Assembly: GCA_903970515.1 (NCBI GenBank)
Contig: CAJCJA010000019.1
Coordinates: 1-47,344 of the forward strand
Reading direction: 5' to 3'
Source of the DNA: Candidatus Saccharibacteria bacterium CG_4_10_14_0_2_um_filter_52_9
GTDB taxonomy: Bacteria; Actinomycetota; Acidimicrobiia; Acidimicrobiales; RAAP-2
DNA: 47,344 bases
The translations under genes and the position numbers were made by a program. This document shows positions 28,290 to 36,519 of this stretch, piece by piece (the stretch's first letter is position 1; every line of letters begins with the position of its first letter). The notes under the pieces were generated by a model. That model was given only the letters and a program-made list of their open reading frames with translations, ran no database searches and was not told where the DNA came from.

Positions 28290-30038
28290 ATCCTGAAGGG
28301 CCGTCGTTGCTTCGGGCTTTTCGAGCATGGCGGCGAGTTGTTGATCGCGACCATCGTTCACGAATCGCGAGCCCCTCGACCACGACGCGCCCGCCGCGAT
28401 CACCGAAACGACTGCGGAGAAGATGAACGCGGTCTTGATGCCAGAATGAAACGGCGCCGAGATCAATCTCGAGAAAAATCCGTGACCCGTGAGTGCCGCC
28501 TGGTTCGCCGCCGACACGTGACCCAAGACCTTCGAGCCGACCAGGGTCTTAATGGGGTTGTAACCCAGGAACGCGGCGAAGAGCACCGAAACCGGCGGCA
28601 GTGCACCGATCCGGTGAGCCACCGTCGCGGGTACGCCGTGGCTTATGAGACCCGCCGTCAGCGTCGATGACAACGTCGCCGAAAGACCGATGATCATTAG
28701 CGAGAAGAAGATACCAATGGAGAGCACTTGGGCCGAACTCTGGAAGGTCGCGTTCATCCCACCGCCCGCGCCTCGGTCGCGCGCGGGAAGACTATTCATG
28801 ACGGCGGCACGGTTGGGCGCGGCGAAGGCCCCCATTGATGAACCAAAGAGCAGGAGGATGAGAGCGAACGCTACGTAATTGAAATTGACGGGCAAGAAAA
28901 TAAGCAGCACGAAGCTCGTCGCCGCCACGAGCATGCCACCCGTCGCGAGATAGCGGGCGCCGAATTGATCGGAGAGATATCCCGAGATCGGACCCGCGAG
29001 TAGGAATCCCAAGGTGAGTGGCAACATCAAGATGCCCGCCCAGAGTGGAGTGCGCGCGAAGCTGTAACCGTGCTCGGGTAACCAGATGCCCTGAAGCCAG
29101 ATGATGAGCATGAACATCAACCCGCCTCGACCAATCGCCGCGAGAAACGTCGCGATGGTGCCGGACGCGAAGGCCCGAATCCTAAAGAGCGGCAGGCGGA
29201 ACATGGGTTCGTCGACGTACGCCTCGATGATGACGAACGCGACGAGCGTGAGGGCGCCAATGATCAGTTCGCTCAGTACCGGCACACTGGTCCAACCAGT
29301 GCTGTGACCGTCCGCGGGTTCGATCCCGTACGTGATACCCACCATGATCAGGATTAATCCGATCGCGAAGGTCAGGTTACCCGCCCAGTCGATCCTCGCT
29401 TTGTGGCGTTCGCCAAGTTCGCGCAAGTTGACGTAGGACCACACGGTGCCGAGGAGTCCGAAAGGCACCGACACCAAGAACACGAGGCGCCAGTCAATTG
29501 CGCCGAGCACACCACCGAGGATCAAACCAATGAACGAACCGCTGATGCCCGCGATGTTGTTGATACCGAGGGCGAGTCCGCGCTGGTTGGAGGGAAAGGC
29601 GTCGGTAAGTATCGCCGCGGAGTTGGCGACGAGGAACGCGGCGCCAATACCCTGGAACACGCGACCCACGATCAGCCACGTGGCGCCCTCGGTGCCCTTC
29701 AGGGGATCGAGCGTCAACACCAACGACGCCGCGGTGTAGATCACGAAGCCCAGGTTGTACATCTTCACTCGACCGTAGATGTCACCGAGACGGCCGAGAC
29801 TCACGACGAGCACACTGCTCACGACCAAGAATCCGAGGATCATCCACAGGAGATAGAAGGTGTTACCGGGCGCGAGGGGGTTGAGTTTGATGCCGCGAAA
29901 GATGTCGGGCATCGCGATCAACATGATCGACGAGTCGATCGTCGCGAGCAGTACACCGATGGTGGTGTTGGTCAACACCAGCCACTTATAACGCGGTGAG
30001 AGATCACTCTCTCGCGAAGTCAATGCGGCGGAGCTCAC
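28287..30038 (-). CDS. DHA2-family 14-span MFS exporter
   Basis: 583 residues with about 14 spans. The first helix YKWLVLTNTTIGVLLATIDSSIMLIAMPDIF, the loop GRLGDIYGRVKMYNLGF and the motif-C-like helix (NIAGISGSFIGLILGGVLG) place it in the EmrB/QacA (DHA2) drug:H+ antiporter group. Its ATG overlaps the stop of the MarR gene (ATGA), so expression is tied to that repressor. A toxic compound or dye-like substrate is expected; the true substrate is unknown. Confidence 0.92.
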   Translation of the reverse strand: MSSAALTSRESDLSPRYKWLVLTNTTIGVLLATIDSSIMLIAMPDIFRGIKLNPLAPGNTFYLLWMILGFLVVSSVLVVSLGRLGDIYGRVKMYNLGFVIYTAASLVLTLDPLKGTEGATWLIVGRVFQGIGAAFLVANSAAILTDAFPSNQRGLALGINNIAGISGSFIGLILGGVLGAIDWRLVFLVSVPFGLLGTVWSYVNLRELGERHKARIDWAGNLTFAIGLILIMVGITYGIEPADGHSTGWTSVPVLSELIIGALTLVAFVIIEAYVDEPMFRLPLFRIRAFASGTIATFLAAIGRGGLMFMLIIWLQGIWLPEHGYSFARTPLWAGILMLPLTLGFLLAGPISGYLSDQFGARYLATGGMLVAATSFVLLIFLPVNFNYVAFALILLLFGSSMGAFAAPNRAAVMNSLPARDRGAGGGMNATFQSSAQVLSIGIFFSLMIIGLSATLSSTLTAGLISHGVPATVAHRIGALPPVSVLFAAFLGYNPIKTLVGSKVLGHVSAANQAALTGHGFFSRLISAPFHSGIKTAFIFSAVVSVIAAGASWSRGSRFVNDGRDQQLAAMLEKPEATTALQD

Positions 30039-30484
30039 GAGTCGGCGATCCTTCCGATCAATGCCGCCGCGTCACCGAGAAGGTCTCGTTCGTCTTCGCT
30101 CAAAGTGCTGAGCGCACCTTGAAGCCACTCGTAGAGTCGTCGTCGCGATTCGTCAATGAGTAGACGTCCGGTCTCGGTCGCGATAAGGATGACCTTTCGT
30201 CCGTCGTTCGGGTCGTCTTGGCGCTCGACGTAACCGAGTTCGACGAGAGAGTTGATGGTTTGATTCATTGAGGGTGGCTTTACTCGCTCTCGTTCACTCA
30301 ACTCGCCCAACGTGTGGGGACCTTCTCGCACGAGTCGCACGAGCACGAGGCGCTGGGTTTCACCGATCTGGTCAACCGCTTTTTCAGATCGCAGACGACG
30401 CTGAAGTCGTGAGATCGCCGACACGAGATTTTCATCCAAGTCCTTCACGGCCGGACCAGTCCCAAGAGGCTCGCAATAGGTCAT
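30035..30484 (-). CDS. MarR-family repressor of the DHA2 exporter
   Basis: 149 residues, winged helix-turn-helix (~45-115: GPHTLGELSERERVKPPSMNQTINSLVELGYVERQDDPNDGRKVILIATETGR), with the DPNDGRK wing typical of MarR. ATG 30484 has AAGGGG seven bases upstream; GTG 30490 sits directly on that site and is less likely. It heads the operon with the exporter. The tandem palindromes 35-60 bp upstream are the evident operator, so ligand-released repression of both genes is inferred. Confidence 0.9.
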   Translation of the reverse strand: MTYCEPLGTGPAVKDLDENLVSAISRLQRRLRSEKAVDQIGETQRLVLVRLVREGPHTLGELSERERVKPPSMNQTINSLVELGYVERQDDPNDGRKVILIATETGRLLIDESRRRLYEWLQGALSTLSEDERDLLGDAAALIGRIADS

Positions 30485-30517
30485 CGACACCCCTTCCGTT
30501 CACCACTGCGGGATTCA

Positions 30518-30543
30518 TTAGGCAACCTAATTAGTTTACCTAA
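30518..30543. promoter_or_regulatory. MarR operator: two abutting 13-bp palindromes
   Basis: TTAGG-CAA-CCTAA (30518-30530, perfect dyad) is followed without a gap by TTAGT-TTA-CCTAA (30531-30543, one imperfect arm). The AT-rich dyads lie just upstream of the marR ribosome site, where a MarR dimer pair would block the promoter. Confidence 0.7.
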
Positions 30544-30696
30544 ACACCTCGTCGTGTGCAACGCCACTCTCCGACGGATATTGGTCGAAACAACTTTCGG
30601 GCAGGAACGTCCTACGATGAGCGAACGCAGCACTGGTGATTTCCTTGCCGCAACGAACAGCAACTCATTCCGACGAAACCGCCAAGGTGGCCGAGC

Positions 30697-31047
30697 ATGC
30701 CTACGGAATTTGACCAATTCAGCGTCGTGGTCTTGACCACGAAGGCCGACGCCGCCACGAAAAGTGACGACGGTGACACTATTCAGAATGCACACATGGC
30801 GCACTTGGCAGACCTCCATGACAACGATCACCTTCTCGCCGCGGGCCCTCTCCTCGATAGCCACTACCGAGGGATGTTGCTACTTAACACCGACGCTGAA
30901 ACAGCGCGAAGTCTGATGCTCGCCGATCCGGCGGTGCGCGCAGGCTGGTTCGACGTCACGGTCATTCCATGGGTGGTGCCGAGCGGCGCCATGCATTTCA
31001 CGCGAACAACGTTTCCGCGATCCATGAAGGATGTTGACGACAACTAG
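30697..31047 (+). CDS. YciI-like (YCII-domain) protein
   Basis: 116 residues. A ferredoxin-like YCII fold with the characteristic His/Asp positions: AHMAHLADLHDNDHLLAAGPLLD and LMLADPAVRAGWFDVTVIPW. The H...D pair is thought catalytic in dechlorinating TftG-like members. AAGGTGG precedes the ATG. Actual substrate unknown. Convergent with dnaB. Confidence 0.82.
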   Translation: MPTEFDQFSVVVLTTKADAATKSDDGDTIQNAHMAHLADLHDNDHLLAAGPLLDSHYRGMLLLNTDAETARSLMLADPAVRAGWFDVTVIPWVVPSGAMHFTRTTFPRSMKDVDDN

Positions 31048-31060
31048 AAAGAGGCGTGAA

Positions 31061-32428
31061 TTAGATCTCGCGAGCCTCGGTGACATTGTCGAAGCGCGCG
31101 AACTCGCCGCGCCACGTGAGGTACGCAGTGCGAGTGGGGCCGTTTCGATTCTTACCAACGATTATCTCCGCTTCAGACTTCTTGTCGTTGGCGACCTCGC
31201 CGTACTGTTCGGGTCGGTACAAGAACAGGACCACGTCCGCGTCCTGCTCCAAGGCACCCGACTCGCGTAAGTCGCTCATCATCGGACGCTTGTCACTTCG
31301 CTCTTCGAGTTTTCTCGAAAGCTGGGAGAGCGCGATGATGGGGCAGCTCAACTCTCGGGCGAGGATCTTGAGCGAACGACTCATCTCGGACACCTCTACT
31401 TGTCGGTTCTCGGCGCGACCCCGCGAACTCATCAATTGCAGGTAATCGACGATGACGACGCCCAGATCACCTTGCTGCTGCTTGATTCGCCGGGCGCGAG
31501 CGCGTACGTCCATCACCGTCAGCGCAGGATTGTCGTCGATGAACACCTTGGCCGACTGCAAGAAACCGAAGGCGTCGTGCGCTCGATTCCAGTCCGCGTC
31601 CGACAGGTCACCGGTACGGAGCTTCGACGAGTCGATGCGCGCGGTCGAGGCGAGGATGCGTTCTGCCAATTCCTGGCGGCTCATCTCGAGGGAGAAATAC
31701 AGCGCCGGCCGCTGCACCACGGCGCCCACGTGTACCGCGATGCCCAAGCCGAAGGCGGTCTTTCCCATGGCCGGGCGCGCGCCCACGATGGTCAAGCTGT
31801 TGGGTTGTAGTCCCTGGAGCACGACGTCGACCGATTTGTACCCGGTCTCGAGTCCGTTGAATTGACCCCTCGTCTCTCCGCGCTGCTCGAGGATGTCGGC
31901 CTCGTTCAACAAGAGACGCTGAAGGGGCGAGACACTGTCGATCTTGCGCTCGTCGCCGATTTGATTGATCTTTCGTTCGGCCTCGTCGATCAATCCAACG
32001 ACGTCATCAGTCGCGATGTACGCGTCGTCAACAATCTCTCCTGCGACGGCGATGAGACGACGCTGCTGCGCCTTCTCACGCACGAGTTCGGCGTAGTGCT
32101 GCGCGTTCGCCGCCGAGGGTGTGTTCATCTGTAACGACGAGAGCACCGCGAGCTCCACTGCAATCGCACCGCGCTCTTGAAGTTTCGCCTGCACCGTGAC
32201 GTAGTCGACCGGCTCGGCCGCGTTCGCGAGCGCGATGATGGCACTGAAGATTTGCCCGTGCAGTGGTCGATAAAAATCTTCGGGCTGCACCGTCTCGTAG
32301 GCGATGCTCACCGCCTCTTGCGAAAGCAACATTGCGCCAATCAACGATTCCTCAACTTCGATAGCGCTGGGTGGGACTCGACCCCCGCCCGGGGCACTGC
32401 GACTTCTCTCTATATCCATCTGTGTCAT
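31061..32428 (-). CDS. dnaB: Replicative DNA helicase
   Basis: 455 residues, no intein. The N-terminal DnaG-interacting domain (~15-115) precedes the RecA-like ATPase: Walker A GARPAMGKTAFGLGIA, Walker B VVIVDYLQLM, and H/R-finger motifs LSRKLEERSDKRPMMSDLRESGALEQDADVV. It unwinds the lagging-strand template as a hexamer. GAGGTCTT lies just before the ATG. It follows the ribosomal protein block, separated by a strong terminator, so it is likely a separate unit. Confidence 0.97.
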   Translation of the reverse strand: MTQMDIERSRSAPGGGRVPPSAIEVEESLIGAMLLSQEAVSIAYETVQPEDFYRPLHGQIFSAIIALANAAEPVDYVTVQAKLQERGAIAVELAVLSSLQMNTPSAANAQHYAELVREKAQQRRLIAVAGEIVDDAYIATDDVVGLIDEAERKINQIGDERKIDSVSPLQRLLLNEADILEQRGETRGQFNGLETGYKSVDVVLQGLQPNSLTIVGARPAMGKTAFGLGIAVHVGAVVQRPALYFSLEMSRQELAERILASTARIDSSKLRTGDLSDADWNRAHDAFGFLQSAKVFIDDNPALTVMDVRARARRIKQQQGDLGVVIVDYLQLMSSRGRAENRQVEVSEMSRSLKILARELSCPIIALSQLSRKLEERSDKRPMMSDLRESGALEQDADVVLFLYRPEQYGEVANDKKSEAEIIVGKNRNGPTRTAYLTWRGEFARFDNVTEAREI

Positions 32429-32551
32429 AAGACCTCAACGGTTGTCGATAATGGTTGTGTGACGCAATAACAACAACATGGGGATTACGTGTGTCTAAGT
32501 CCTCACGTACCAGTGTGCCGACTGTGTGTGACATCGCGGCGGATGCGCAAA

Positions 32552-32576
32552 TGGCCGGGGCACCAGGCCCCGGCCA
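32552..32576 (-). terminator. Terminator of the rpsF-ssb-rpsR-rplI operon
   Basis: 10-bp perfect GC-rich stem (32552-32561 with 32567-32576) and 5-base loop, 20 bp past the rplI stop. On the minus strand only ATTTG follows, so the U-tract is weak. Confidence 0.75.
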
Positions 32577-32597
32577 CCGCGTCCAAGAAAAACGGCG

Positions 32598-33044
32598 CTA
32601 CTTCGCGACGACGTCCACGTTCACGGTTGCAACGACACCGTCGAAGAGCGTCGCCTGCACACTCGCGGTACCCAATTCCTTCAAGTGCTCGTCCATGTGG
32701 ATCGCGTGACGATCGAGGGAGATATTGGTCGCCGTGCGAATCGCGTTCACCACGTCGGCTTCAGTCACTGAACCAAAGAGTCGACCGTTCGCACCCGCGC
32801 GAGCGCCAATCTGAATCGTCGCTTGTTCAATGATGCTGCGCTGCGCCTCAGCCGCTTCGCGGCTCTTCGCATCACGAACGTCGCGACCCTTGCGCATCGA
32901 CGCGGCCTGAATCTCCATCGTCTCATTGGCGAGCAACCCAGCGCCCGTGGGGAGCAAGAAGTTACGGGCGTAACCTGCCTTCACCTCAACGATGTCACCG
33001 CGGCGTCCCACACCGCGGACGTCACTTCGCAGAAGAACTTTCAT
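32598..33044 (-). CDS. rplI: 50S ribosomal protein bL9
   Basis: 148 residues. N-terminal domain [39 protein letters not shown] is the standard RNA-binding part; a connecting helix and a C-terminal domain follow. GAGGAGGT is before the ATG; the start overlaps the rpsR stop by four bases. Confidence 0.97.
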   Translation of the reverse strand: MKVLLRSDVRGVGRRGDIVEVKAGYARNFLLPTGAGLLANETMEIQAASMRKGRDVRDAKSREAAEAQRSIIEQATIQIGARAGANGRLFGSVTEADVVNAIRTATNISLDRHAIHMDEHLKELGTASVQATLFDGVVATVNVDVVAK

Positions 33045-33496
33045 TCGGCTACCTCCTCGGCGTAGGGCGTGACGCCTGCTTCTTCGAAGACCTCGACCGC
33101 CTCACTGGCGTCCTCGAGCATCACGTCAGTATCCGCCAACGTCGCCGACTCACCGTCACGGTCAGGGCGAGGGGTTCGCGGGCCGCGATCATCGCGCGAT
33201 CCGCGACCGCCGCGACGTTCGGTCACGGTGCGCTGCGTGTAGGGCAGCAGTGCGAGTTCGCGGGCCGTTTTGATGGCGTCGGTGACGTCGCGCTGGTGCT
33301 GTTGGCAGTTGCCAGAGACCTTGCGACCCCGGATCTTGCCACGGTCCGAGATGTACTTGCGCAACTGGGCCAGGTCCTTGTAGTCGACGGTGCCCACACC
33401 GTGCTGGCAGAACGAGCACGGCTTCTTCTTCGCACCGCGACGGGTGTCAATCTTCGGGGCACGCTTGGGCGGCTTGGGGTTATTGATACGTGGCAT
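33041..33496 (-). CDS. rpsR: 30S ribosomal protein bS18 with a long acidic C-terminal extension
   Basis: 151 residues, against 75-90 in most bacteria. Residues ~20-90 are a normal zinc-type bS18 ([60 protein letters not shown]). From ~91 on there is an extra basic stretch ([23 protein letters not shown]) and then a 35-residue acidic tail. The extension is in frame, has normal codon use and overlaps rplI by four bases, so it is not a frameshift artefact. GAGGAG precedes the ATG. Confidence 0.95.
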   Translation of the reverse strand: MPRINNPKPPKRAPKIDTRRGAKKKPCSFCQHGVGTVDYKDLAQLRKYISDRGKIRGRKVSGNCQQHQRDVTDAIKTARELALLPYTQRTVTERRGGRGSRDDRGPRTPRPDRDGESATLADTDVMLEDASEAVEVFEEAGVTPYAEEVAE

Positions 33497-33951
33497 TAGA
33501 AAGGCTCCTCATCAAAGGCATACGTGGTTGGTTCGTTCTGGCGCGGGGCGGCTGCGGGACGGTCGCTTGATTGGAAGTTGCCCCCTTCGGCACGGGGTGT
33601 GCGAGTGACGACGGCGGTGGCGAATCGAAGCGACGGAGCAATCTCGTCGGCGTTTATCTCGACGATTGAACGCTTGTCGCCGTTCTCGGTCTCCCAACTT
33701 CGCTGTTCGAGACGCCCCGTCACGACGACGCGGTTTCCCTTCTGCAACGAGTTGGCGGCATTCTCCGCCATGGTGCCATAGCCGGTGACTTCGAAATACG
33801 AGACCCGCTCTTCCCATTCTTGGGTTTGTCGATTCTGCCATCGTCGGTTCACGGCGATCGAAAGTCGAATCGCGGCTTGTCCGCTGTTCAAGAACTTGAG
33901 TTCCGGGTCGCGGGTGACGTTTCCTACGACGGTGATTGTGTTGTCAGGCAT
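33496..33951 (-). CDS. ssb: Single-stranded DNA-binding protein
   Basis: 151 residues. OB fold (~1-108: [56 protein letters not shown]) and a short disordered tail ending in DEEPF, the acidic-hydrophobic tip that recruits replication and repair proteins. The tail is shorter than in Escherichia coli. AAGGAGAG before the ATG; its last base is the first of rpsR. Confidence 0.96.
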   Translation of the reverse strand: MPDNTITVVGNVTRDPELKFLNSGQAAIRLSIAVNRRWQNRQTQEWEERVSYFEVTGYGTMAENAANSLQKGNRVVVTGRLEQRSWETENGDKRSIVEINADEIAPSLRFATAVVTRTPRAEGGNFQSSDRPAAAPRQNEPTTYAFDEEPF

Positions 33952-33983
33952 GGTTCTCTCCTTGGATCGCTCTGCGTCCGAAC

Positions 33984-34310
33984 TTAGGCTTGGGTCGTGA
34001 CACGAGCCGCTTTAGTTCGTTCGTTGCGACGAAGAATCTTGAAGCGAAGGACCTCGTCCGAGAGGAGAAGAATACGGTCGAGTTCGACGACCGTCGCCGA
34101 CTCGCCGGCAAACTCCACCAGGACGTAGTAACCCTCTTTTCGCTTGTTGATTTCGTACGCTAAGGGACGCTTGCCCCAACGGTCGATAGCTCCGGGAGTT
34201 CCGCCATTACTTCTAATTGTTTCGAGCGCTCGGTCGAGAGCGATCTGGATTGATTGCGCGTCGACGGCGGTGTCGAACACGATCATGGTTTCATAGGGCC
34301 TCATGGCCAT
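33984..34310 (-). CDS. rpsF: 30S ribosomal protein bS6
   Basis: 108 residues. MRPYETMIVFDTAVD, KRPLAYEINKRKEGYYVLVEFAGE and the basic C-terminal helix are diagnostic. Partner of bS18 on the 30S platform. Two ATGs (34310 and 34304) lie behind GGAAAGGAAA; both give a normal protein. First gene of the operon. Confidence 0.97.
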   Translation of the reverse strand: MAMRPYETMIVFDTAVDAQSIQIALDRALETIRSNGGTPGAIDRWGKRPLAYEINKRKEGYYVLVEFAGESATVVELDRILLLSDEVLRFKILRRNERTKAARVTTQA

Positions 34311-34327
34311 TTTCCTTTCCCTCTGGT

Positions 34328-34359
34328 CCGGCTAGGCCGGGCTCTGCGGAAAACAGAGC
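34328..34359 (-). promoter_or_regulatory. Candidate bS6:bS18 leader element in the rpsF 5' UTR
   Basis: In the mRNA sense two adjoining hairpins precede the ribosome site: GCTCTG-TTTTCCG-CAGAGC (34359-34341) and CCGGC-CTA-GCCGG (34340-34328). A CCG lies in the first loop. A conserved CCG in a hairpin loop or bulge is the known core of the S6:S18-binding leader found before rpsF in many bacteria. Structure match is by eye only. Confidence 0.4.
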
Positions 34360-34424
34360 AGGGTTCTTGTGCTGTGTCCCACGTATGCGGGAAAGACAAC
34401 TCTACTGCACCAGGCTGATTTTGG

Positions 34425-35246
34425 CTACTCGGAGAGTTCGTCGGGGTTGTCGTAGGACTCCGAAAGGTCCGGAAACAACCCGTGTCGCACGTCAAAGGCG
34501 TACTGGCCCACCGCTTCAGTGATCAAGGCACCCAGATCGGCGTAACGGCGAACGAACTTCGCGGGCGAGCGCTTGGTCATGCCGAGCAGGTCGTGGAACA
34601 CCAGGACCTGGCCGTCGGTGTCGGGTCCGGCACCGATGCCGATCGTGGGGATCTCGAGTGCTTCGGTGATTCGTGTGCCCACCAGATTGGGTACGCCCTC
34701 GATCACGATCGCGTACACGCCCTCGTCCTGGAGCAACGTGGCGTCCTTGGTCAGCCACTCGGCGGCTTCTCGGGTCTTCGCCTGGACCTTGAATCCCCCG
34801 AGGGCAAGCACGCTTTGGGGCGTGAGACCGAGGTGGCCCATCACGGGGATCTCGGCGTCAAGAATCGCGCGAACGACGTCGCGTCGAACCCGGCCCCCTT
34901 CGAGTTTGACGCTGTGCGCGCCCGCGCGCACCAGCGCTGCGGCGTTTCGTACGCTGCTCGCGACGTCGACGTGATAGCTCATCCAGGGCATGTCCGCGAC
35001 GATGTGCGCCTTGGGTTTCGCCGCGGCGACGGCGCGCACGTGATGGAGCATGTCCTGCATCGTCACGTGCAGCGTGTCCTCGTCTCCCATCACGACGTTC
35101 GCCAATGAATCGCCCACGAGCAAGATTTCCACGCCCGCCGCGTCGCAGTAGCGCGCGCTGGGCTCGTCGTAGGCCGTGACCATGACGATCGGTTCGCTCC
35201 CGTGGCGCCGCTTGCGCGCGCGGATAGACGGAGCGCTCAGGGTCAT
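34425..35246 (-). CDS. panB: 3-methyl-2-oxobutanoate hydroxymethyltransferase (pantothenate synthesis)
   Basis: 273 residues. It makes ketopantoate from 2-oxoisovalerate and methylene-THF. Diagnostic segments: MVTAYDEPSARYCDAAGVEILLVGDSLANVVMG (metal-binding Asp), ADMPWMSYH, AHSVKLEGG, PVMGHLGLTPQS and TIGIGAGPDTDGQVLVFHDLLGM. Its ATG at 35246 overlaps the stop of the DUF5318 gene by four bases; the open frame upstream to 35363 is shadow. Its presence between DUF5318 and rpsF is notable; panC/panD are not in the window. Confidence 0.95.
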   Translation of the reverse strand: MTLSAPSIRARKRRHGSEPIVMVTAYDEPSARYCDAAGVEILLVGDSLANVVMGDEDTLHVTMQDMLHHVRAVAAAKPKAHIVADMPWMSYHVDVASSVRNAAALVRAGAHSVKLEGGRVRRDVVRAILDAEIPVMGHLGLTPQSVLALGGFKVQAKTREAAEWLTKDATLLQDEGVYAIVIEGVPNLVGTRITEALEIPTIGIGAGPDTDGQVLVFHDLLGMTKRSPAKFVRRYADLGALITEAVGQYAFDVRHGLFPDLSESYDNPDELSE

Positions 35247-35683
35247 TCGCCGACTTTTCGCTGTTGACGAAGAGGCGCTCGTCGAACTTGGCGTCCCCCC
35301 GCCGACCACTTTCGAACCAGGTGATGGAACGAACACGCGACACAGACTTCCACGGCGTAACACTGGACCGGGTCTTCGCGTCGCTCAAGTTTCAACAACT
35401 CAGCCCGCGAGGTCGGACACGTGCCACCCGAGGGCAGTCGCGACCCAAAGACGTAGGTCACTTCGACCAGTTCGGCGTCGGAGCACACGGGACAGGTCTC
35501 GCCGGTCGCACGACCGATGTTCTTTGCCGCGCGCAAAAGCTCAGGATGTGCGTCGCAGACGTCCTCGTGGCGTAACGTCCCCTGGGCGAGCTTCGCGAGC
35601 AGGGCGTGACGTACCAGTCCGAACTCGACGACTGCCCCATCCGCAGTACTTGTGCGAAAGCTCTTTTCCATTAGGGCTGACAT
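35243..35683 (-). CDS. DUF5318 family protein
   Basis: About 146 residues. An N-terminal helical part (VRHALLAKLAQGTLRHEDVCDAHPELLRAAKNIGR) is followed by four cysteines in two pairs (ETCPVCSDAE ... VQCYAVEVCVACSFHHL) that suggest a zinc ribbon. This family is conserved near rpsF in mycobacteria and other actinobacteria, where it is of unknown function. Starts at ATG 35683 or TTG 35692 or ATG 35671 are all possible; none has a strong ribosome site. Its stop overlaps the panB start. Confidence 0.8.
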   Translation of the reverse strand: MSALMEKSFRTSTADGAVVEFGLVRHALLAKLAQGTLRHEDVCDAHPELLRAAKNIGRATGETCPVCSDAELVEVTYVFGSRLPSGGTCPTSRAELLKLERREDPVQCYAVEVCVACSFHHLVRKWSAGGRQVRRAPLRQQRKVGE

Positions 35684-35864
35684 TACCGCCAAGTATTAAT
35701 CGCGGTGTTTCGCCAACAAAAAGGGCGCAAATGGGGTCATTCCGAGTCTGCGTCGCCCCGGTCACGCTGCGACGAGTTCGTCACGAGTTCGCTCTCGGCC
35801 GATATTGACTGATCCGGGGGCAACGCCACCAGGATCGGGCGAAGTAAGCAACACTCCAGTGGCG

Positions 35865-35878
35865 TTCGATATATCGAA
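35865..35878. promoter_or_regulatory. 14-bp perfect palindrome before the PadR gene
   Basis: TTCGATATATCGAA ends five bases before the ATG. An overlapping second dyad ATATC-N5-GATAT runs 35871-35885. PadR proteins bind short AT-rich dyads at their own promoters, so this is the likely operator for the PadR-ino1 operon. Confidence 0.6.
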
Positions 35879-35883
35879 GTGAT

Positions 35884-36507
35884 ATGATGATTCGCGTGTT
35901 AGACATCGCCATCCTAGGTCTCTTGATGGACCGGGATCATCACGGCTACGAGATCCGAACCCAGTTGCGCGATCGCCTGGGTGTCGCGGCGAATGTCTCC
36001 TTTGGTTCGATCTACCCCGCACTCGCCCGCCTGGAACGCCACGGCTGTGTCGAAGCGGTGACGTCTCACGAGCCTCGTACCAGCACCCTTTCGACGGGCT
36101 CGCTCTCGGGCGAGCGCGCGTCGCTGCGCTCATTGCGGGCGAATCAGGGACTCGGACGCCGGGGACGCAAGGTGTATCGCATTACCGATCGCGGTCGCGA
36201 GGAGTTCGTCGCACTACTCGCCGACCCAGCCACCCTCGACGACAGCAAGAACTTCTCCTTGCGCATGGCCCTCGCCAAATACCTCACTCCGAATCTTCGC
36301 GTCGGGCTCCTGGAGCGACGCAAGAACGATCTCGTAGGACGCCTCGCCGAAGTGCGAACCGGCGCCAACAACCAGCAGCTCGACACCTATGCCCGCAGCG
36401 TCATGGAGCACGCGGCGCACGGCGTCGAGTTGGATCTCGCGTGGATTGACAGCCTGTTGGCCACCGAACGAAATAATCAGGACACCTTCGCTCGAGAAGC
36501 GAAGTAG
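35884..36507 (+). CDS. PadR-family transcriptional regulator
   Basis: 207 residues. Winged helix with the family signature DIAILGLLMDRDHHGYEIRTQLRDRLG ... SFGSIYPALARLERHGCVEAV, then a longer insert (RTSTLSTGSLSGERASLRSLRANQGLGRRGRK) within the wing, then the C-terminal coiled-coil dimerisation part. A PadR regulator directly before inositol-phosphate synthase is conserved in actinobacteria, so it probably controls ino1. The gap to ino1 is 12 bp. ATG 35884 or 35887; the palindrome lies directly upstream and no ribosome site is visible. Confidence 0.9.
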   Translation: MMIRVLDIAILGLLMDRDHHGYEIRTQLRDRLGVAANVSFGSIYPALARLERHGCVEAVTSHEPRTSTLSTGSLSGERASLRSLRANQGLGRRGRKVYRITDRGREEFVALLADPATLDDSKNFSLRMALAKYLTPNLRVGLLERRKNDLVGRLAEVRTGANNQQLDTYARSVMEHAAHGVELDLAWIDSLLATERNNQDTFAREAK

Positions 36508-36519
36508 GAAAGGAAAGCC

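Noticed and set aside
29403-29999. 198-codon plus-strand frame opposite the DHA2 exporter
   Set aside because: His/Glu-rich antisense shadow of membrane helices, no start signal.
30554-30736. 60-codon frame upstream of the YciI gene
   Set aside because: Overlaps the YciI start region, lacks a ribosome site and has no recognisable composition.
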